Shown: positions 60,661-64,000 of the stretch, piece by piece | Layout of the letters: the number at the start of each line of letters is the position of its first letter | Position numbering within the stretch: the first letter of the stretch is position 1 | DNA from: Pseudomonadota bacterium | GTDB taxonomy: Bacteria; Pseudomonadota; Alphaproteobacteria; Reyranellales; Reyranellaceae | Direction: 5' to 3' | NCBI GenBank assembly: GCA_018242505.1 | Contig: JAFEBU010000071.1 | Location: 124,001 to 188,000 of the forward strand | Length of the DNA stretch: 64,000 nt | Notes under the pieces: model-generated | What the model saw: only the letters and a program-made list of their open reading frames with translations | What the model was told of the DNA's origin: nothing | The model's database searches: none | Program-made: the position numbers and the translations under genes

Positions 60661-61578
60661 ATGGCCAATATGCTGAAAGACAAGGTGGTGCTGATCACCG
60701 GCGCGGGCGGGGGCATCGGTCGCGAGATGGCGCTGCTGGCGGCCAAGGAAGGCGCCAAGGTCGTGGTCAACGATCTCGGCGGCGCGGTCGACGGCGAGGG
60801 ATCGGGCAGCGCGACCCCGGCGCAGAAGGTCTGCGACGAGATCGCCGCGGCAGGCGGCAAGGCGGTGCCCAACGCCGACAGCGTCACCGATCCGGCCGGT
60901 GCCGAGCGCATGGTGAAGACCGCAGTCGAGAACTTCGGCCGGATCGACGGAGTCATCAACAATGCCGGCATCCTGCGCGACCGCATCTTCCACCGCATGA
61001 GCCATGTCGACTGGAAGATGGTGATCGACGTGCATCTCAACGGCGCCTTCAACGTCAGCCGGGCGGCGGCCAATCACTTCAAGGAGCAGAAGTCGGGAGC
61101 CTTCGTGCATTTCACCTCGACGTCAGGGCTCGTGGGCAACTTCGGCCAGGCCAACTATTCGGCGGCGAAGATGGGAATCATCGGGCTGTCGCGCTCGATC
61201 GCGCTCGACATGGCGGCCTTCAACGTGCGCTCCAACTGCATCTCGCCGTTTGCCTGGACGCGCATGATCGGCACCATTCCCGCCGACACCGACGCGCAGA
61301 AGGAGCGGCTGGAACGGTCCAAGCGGATGACGCCGGCCAAGATCGCGCCGATGGCGGTGTTCCTGCTCTCCGATGCGGCCAACGGGATCACCTCGCAGAT
61401 CTTCGGCGTTCGCATGAACGAGATCATGCTGTTCAATGCCAACCGCCCGGTGCGATCGGTGCACAATTCCGAAGGCTGGACGCTCGAGGCGATCGCCGAG
61501 CATGCGGTGCCGTCGATGAAGCCCTTCTTCACCGACCTCAAGCGTTCCCCGGAGTATTTCACCTGGGATCCGGTTTGA
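60661..61578 (+). CDS. MFE-2-like (3R)-hydroxyacyl-CoA dehydrogenase, SDR family
   Basis: This 305-aa SDR has the loop TGAGGGIGREMALLAAKEGAKVVVNDLGGAVDGEGS, HMSHVDWKMVIDVHLNGAFNV, serine in STSG and YSAAKMGIIGLSRSIALDM. The inserted GGAVDG segment and the SH-VDW motif are typical of the dehydrogenase part of peroxisomal-type multifunctional enzyme 2. GGAGG precedes the ATG. It likely oxidises 3-hydroxyacyl-CoA with NAD+. Confidence 0.88.
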   Translation: MANMLKDKVVLITGAGGGIGREMALLAAKEGAKVVVNDLGGAVDGEGSGSATPAQKVCDEIAAAGGKAVPNADSVTDPAGAERMVKTAVENFGRIDGVINNAGILRDRIFHRMSHVDWKMVIDVHLNGAFNVSRAAANHFKEQKSGAFVHFTSTSGLVGNFGQANYSAAKMGIIGLSRSIALDMAAFNVRSNCISPFAWTRMIGTIPADTDAQKERLERSKRMTPAKIAPMAVFLLSDAANGITSQIFGVRMNEIMLFNANRPVRSVHNSEGWTLEAIAEHAVPSMKPFFTDLKRSPEYFTWDPV

Positions 61579-61591
61579 GCGAGGCCGCCGG

Positions 61592-62749
61592 ATGCCTGCC
61601 GAGCTGAAGAACGAACCCAGGATCGATGCCGAGGAGGTTCTGGGCGGTATTGTCGAATGGGTCTCGATCGAGAGTCCCAGTCACGATGCCAAATCGGTCA
61701 ACAAGGTGGTCGACCATGTCGAGGGCCAGTTCCGAGGTCTTGGGCTGCAGGTCGACCGCACGCCGGGCGTCAACGGCTTCGGCGACATCATGGAATGCCG
61801 TACGCCCTCCGAGTGGAGCCAGAGCGAGGGCAAGGGCATCCTGGTGCTTGCCCATCTCGACACCGTGCATCCGATCGGCATGATCGAGAAGGAGCTGAAG
61901 ATCCGCCGCGAAGGCGACAGCGTCTTCGGGCCCGGCATCTACGACATGAAGGCCGGCGGCTACATCGCCTACTACGCGCTGCGCCATCTGGTCCGCCAAG
62001 GCAAGAAGACGAAATTGCCGGTCACCTTCATGTTCATCCCCGAAGAGGAGGTGGGCAGCCCGACATCGCGGGCGCGCATCGAGGCAGCAGCGCGCGGCCA
62101 CAAATACGCGCTGGTGATGGAGCCCGGCCGCGACGGCGATCGCGTTGTCACCGCACGCAAGGGCGTCGGCCGCTTCGTGATGACGGTGAAGGGCCGCGCG
62201 GCCCATGCCGGCGTCAGGCATGAGGATGGACGCAGCGCCATTCTCGAGATGGCGCGGCAGATTGTGCGCATCGAGGGCAAGACCGACTATGCGCGAGGCA
62301 TCACCTGCAATGTCGGGCTGGTGAAGGGCGGCACGGGTGTCAACGTGATTTCGGCGGAGTGCACGGCCGAGATCGACTTGCGCGTGCCCACGGCCGAGCT
62401 TGCCGAGGAGATGACGCACTGGTTCCTGAACCTCGAGCCGATTGGCAAGGATGTCGAGGTTTCGGTGGAGGGCGGCATGAACCGCCCGCCCTATCAGAAG
62501 GATGCCGGGATCGCGGCCTTGTTCGAGAAGGCGCAAGCGATCTACCGCGAGATCGGCAAGGAGCTCAAGGACGTGCCCCTGACCGGTGGCGGCAGCGACG
62601 GCAACTTCACGGCTGCGCTCGGCATCCCGACGCTCGACGGGCTCGGCGCGGATGGCAAGGGCGCGCATGCGGCCTACGAGCAGATCTACTACTCGTCGCT
62701 GGTGCCGCGGACCTATCTCTGCGCACGCCTGCTCGAGACGCTGGAGTAG
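61592..62749 (+). CDS. M20-family metallopeptidase (carboxypeptidase G2/ArgE-like)
   Basis: This 385-aa zinc enzyme has ligands and catalytic residues H88 (LAHLDTVHP), D118 (IYDMKAGG), E151/E152 (IPEEEVGSP) and E177 (VMEPGRDG). The dimerisation domain is in the middle, and a final histidine lies in GADGKGAHAAYEQI near the C-terminus. It removes terminal amino acids or cleaves N-acyl bonds. The start is 13 bases after the SDR stop. Substrates could be N-acyl amino acids, but nothing in the sequence specifies them. Confidence 0.9.
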   Translation: MPAELKNEPRIDAEEVLGGIVEWVSIESPSHDAKSVNKVVDHVEGQFRGLGLQVDRTPGVNGFGDIMECRTPSEWSQSEGKGILVLAHLDTVHPIGMIEKELKIRREGDSVFGPGIYDMKAGGYIAYYALRHLVRQGKKTKLPVTFMFIPEEEVGSPTSRARIEAAARGHKYALVMEPGRDGDRVVTARKGVGRFVMTVKGRAAHAGVRHEDGRSAILEMARQIVRIEGKTDYARGITCNVGLVKGGTGVNVISAECTAEIDLRVPTAELAEEMTHWFLNLEPIGKDVEVSVEGGMNRPPYQKDAGIAALFEKAQAIYREIGKELKDVPLTGGGSDGNFTAALGIPTLDGLGADGKGAHAAYEQIYYSSLVPRTYLCARLLETLE

Positions 62750-62766
62750 CGCCGTTCGGGGGGAAG

Positions 62767-63171
62767 ATGGTCGCCAGCGACAGCTTTGCCGAATTCCTGC
62801 GCGAGCAGTTCGCGCCGCTCGGCCGTATCACGATGCGGCGCATGTTCGGAAAGGCCGGCGTATTCTGCGACGGCCTGATGCTCGGGATGCTGGCGGATGA
62901 CACGCTCTACTTCCGGGTCGACGACCACAATCGAGCGGCCTTCGCAGAAGCCGCGGCCTTTCCGCCCCTCAACTACGAAAGCCGAGGCCGCACGATAGAC
63001 CTGTCATTCTGGCGTGCGCCGGATCGGCTGTTCGACGAGCCCGAAGAGCTGGTCACATGGGCGCGAGTGGCGCTTGGTGCGGCGCGGCGGGTGGCGGCGA
63101 AGCGGAAACGAACACTGCCGAAGCGCAGAGCCACCTCGCCCGCGATACCGCGACGGCAAAGCCGGAAGTGA
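62767..63171 (+). CDS. TfoX N-terminal-domain protein
   Basis: The 134-aa protein aligns with the TfoX/Sxy N-terminal domain: LREQFAPLGRITMRRMFGKAGVFCDGLMLGMLADDTLYFRVDDHN and AFPPLNYESRGRTIDLSFWRAPDRLFDEPEELVTWARVALGAAR. A lysine/arginine tail follows (RRVAAKRKRTLPKRRATS). It lacks the C-terminal TfoX domain linked to competence control. G-rich GGGGGGAAG is right before ATG 62767. Function in this group is unknown. Confidence 0.85.
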   Translation: MVASDSFAEFLREQFAPLGRITMRRMFGKAGVFCDGLMLGMLADDTLYFRVDDHNRAAFAEAAAFPPLNYESRGRTIDLSFWRAPDRLFDEPEELVTWARVALGAARRVAAKRKRTLPKRRATSPAIPRRQSRK

Positions 63172-63177
63172 CGCCGA

Positions 63178-64000
63178 TCAGCTGCCCCGCATCAGATCGC
63201 GGATCGCCGCCACAGTTTCAGATGGTGCTTCCTGTGGCACGTTGTGGCCGACCCGCGGGATCATGCGCCGTTCGTAGGGCCCGGTGAATTTCCTGACGTG
63301 AGGATCGTTCGGCAGGGCGGGTCCGACGCCATCGTCATCGCCGTGCAGGTTGATGGTCGGCACAGGAATGCCGGGCTGAGCTGCGAGTCTGGCCTCGATA
63401 CCGGCAACGGCGGGATCGCCGGGCGCATAGCCATAGCGATGGCGGTAGGACTGGATCACCACGTCAACGAAATCGGGATTGTCGAAGGAGGCCACGCTCC
63501 TTTCGAAGGTGGCGTCGTCGAAGCGCCAGTGCGGCGACCAGAGCTGCCAGAGAAGCTTGCAGATGTCGCGCCGGTTCTGCGTGAGGCCGGCCCGGCCGCG
63601 TTCGGTATGGAAATAGTACTGGTACCAGAAGCGATGCTCTTGCGCGGCCGACGCCGGTTTCGTCGACGCGGCGATGTTCTGGATGTTGTAGCCGGTGCAG
63701 CTCACGAGGCCGCGCACGCGCTCGGGCCAGAGCGCCGCCACGATGCAGGCGGCGCGCCCGCCCCAGTCGTAACCCGCAAGCGTGGCGCGCTCGATCTTGA
63801 GCGTGTCCATAAGTTGCAGGAGGTCGTGGCCCAGCGCCGCCTGTTCGCCCGAGCGCGGTGTCCTCTCGGACAGGAAGCGTGTCGGGCCATAGCCGCGCAG
63901 GTAGGGCACCAGCACCCGGCATCCGTCGGCCGCGAGCGGCGGCGCCACCTCGTCGAAACAGCGCGGATCGTAAGGAAAGCCGTGCAGCAGGATGACGGGA
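63178..64000 (-). CDS. Alpha/beta hydrolase (epoxide hydrolase/haloalkane dehalogenase-like), 5' end outside window
   Basis: This frame runs through the right window edge and ends at 63178. It begins in the HGFPYDPR oxyanion loop and includes the nucleophile elbow AGYDWGGRAA with an aspartate nucleophile, as in epoxide hydrolases and haloalkane dehalogenases. Cap-domain helices and a final RVGHNVPQE histidine follow. The second acid is in LHGDDDG. About 270 residues are present, and the N-terminal few tens are missing. It is convergent with the TfoX gene, separated by six bases. Confidence 0.82.
   Translation of the reverse strand, partial: PVILLHGFPYDPRCFDEVAPPLAADGCRVLVPYLRGYGPTRFLSERTPRSGEQAALGHDLLQLMDTLKIERATLAGYDWGGRAACIVAALWPERVRGLVSCTGYNIQNIAASTKPASAAQEHRFWYQYYFHTERGRAGLTQNRRDICKLLWQLWSPHWRFDDATFERSVASFDNPDFVDVVIQSYRHRYGYAPGDPAVAGIEARLAAQPGIPVPTINLHGDDDGVGPALPNDPHVRKFTGPYERRMIPRVGHNVPQEAPSETVAAIRDLMRGS

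Noticed and set aside
58227..61073. 948-codon minus-strand frame through the MFS gene and beyond
   Set aside because: The MFS protein starts at 59744. Upstream residues are the shadow of the transglutaminase-like and SDR genes on the other strand.

Overview
The window is 64 kb of GC-rich bacterial chromosome with tightly packed genes. The gene content points to a metabolically broad soil or water alphaproteobacterium. The evidence is paralogous acyl-CoA ligases, acyl-CoA dehydrogenases and SDRs, PotABCD-type and Liv-type importers, a LigAB ring-cleavage enzyme, and a SAM-domain class III cyclase fused to AAA/TPR. The overall style resembles Reyranella, Bradyrhizobium and other Rhodospirillales/Hyphomicrobiales, but no marker gene here fixes the genus. 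I see no rRNA, tRNA, CRISPR array, transposase or integrase.

Layout, left to right. (1) 1-1026: end of an adenosine deaminase-like gene and an RlmM/FtsJ-like 2'-O-methyltransferase. (2) 986-10718: a LysR regulator with a perfect T-N11-A palindrome. Divergent from it is an operon with a complete spermidine/putrescine-type ABC importer, two DadA-like FAD oxidoreductases, a small [2Fe-2S] protein and an FAD/BFD-type [2Fe-2S] subunit, and then an SGNH hydrolase. The enzyme set has the make-up of opine oxidase, hydroxyproline dehydrogenase and HcnABC complexes, so this is probably a regulated uptake-and-oxidation pathway for an amino acid derivative. (3) 10816-18863: GST, FMN alpha-hydroxy-acid oxidase, a frameshifted 2-hydroxychromene-2-carboxylate isomerase, a FadA/FadJ beta-oxidation pair and a DHFR-like reductase. 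(4) 18870-25096: a patchwork with a solitary RepA-like ATPase preceded by short repeats, a lower-GC cold-shock-like small protein, repeat-rich spacers, a TauD-family dioxygenase, a WYL regulator, an EamA exporter, a PPOX-family protein and an ArsR regulator whose operator overlaps its own start codon.

(5) 25124-32008: a six-gene minus-strand operon with two equal-length acyl-CoA ligase paralogues (543 aa each) at its ends. Inside are two tandem isopenicillin-N-synthase-like oxygenases, a glyoxalase-fold protein and an enolase-superfamily enzyme. This is the least explained pathway in the window. (6) 32135-43745: Ca2+/H+ antiporter, mechanosensitive channel, aldo/keto reductase, persulfide dioxygenase-rhodanese fusion, acyl-CoA dehydrogenase, a frameshifted SAM-cyclase-AAA-TPR protein with a SAM-domain remnant 1.6 kb upstream, a DUF4242 protein and a Crp/Fnr regulator. 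(7) 43862-49201: SDR plus LigA/LigB extradiol dioxygenase, a 2OG-Fe oxygenase, an alpha/beta hydrolase and two tandem SDRs. (8) 49240-55939: a Liv-type importer operon (livH-M-G-F, acyl-CoA ligase, livK) with a promoter at one end and a terminator at the other, divergent from an acyl-CoA dehydrogenase and two hotdog thioesterases. This reads as uptake, CoA activation and oxidation of an organic acid. (9) 58227-64000: MFS exporter, transglutaminase-like protein, MFE-2-like SDR, M20 peptidase, TfoX-like protein and a truncated alpha/beta hydrolase.

Two genes (livH and the second oxygenase) appear to begin at CTG codons, and two others (HCCA isomerase and the cyclase) each carry one frameshift. 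Base-call error should be excluded for all four before biological meaning is given to them.
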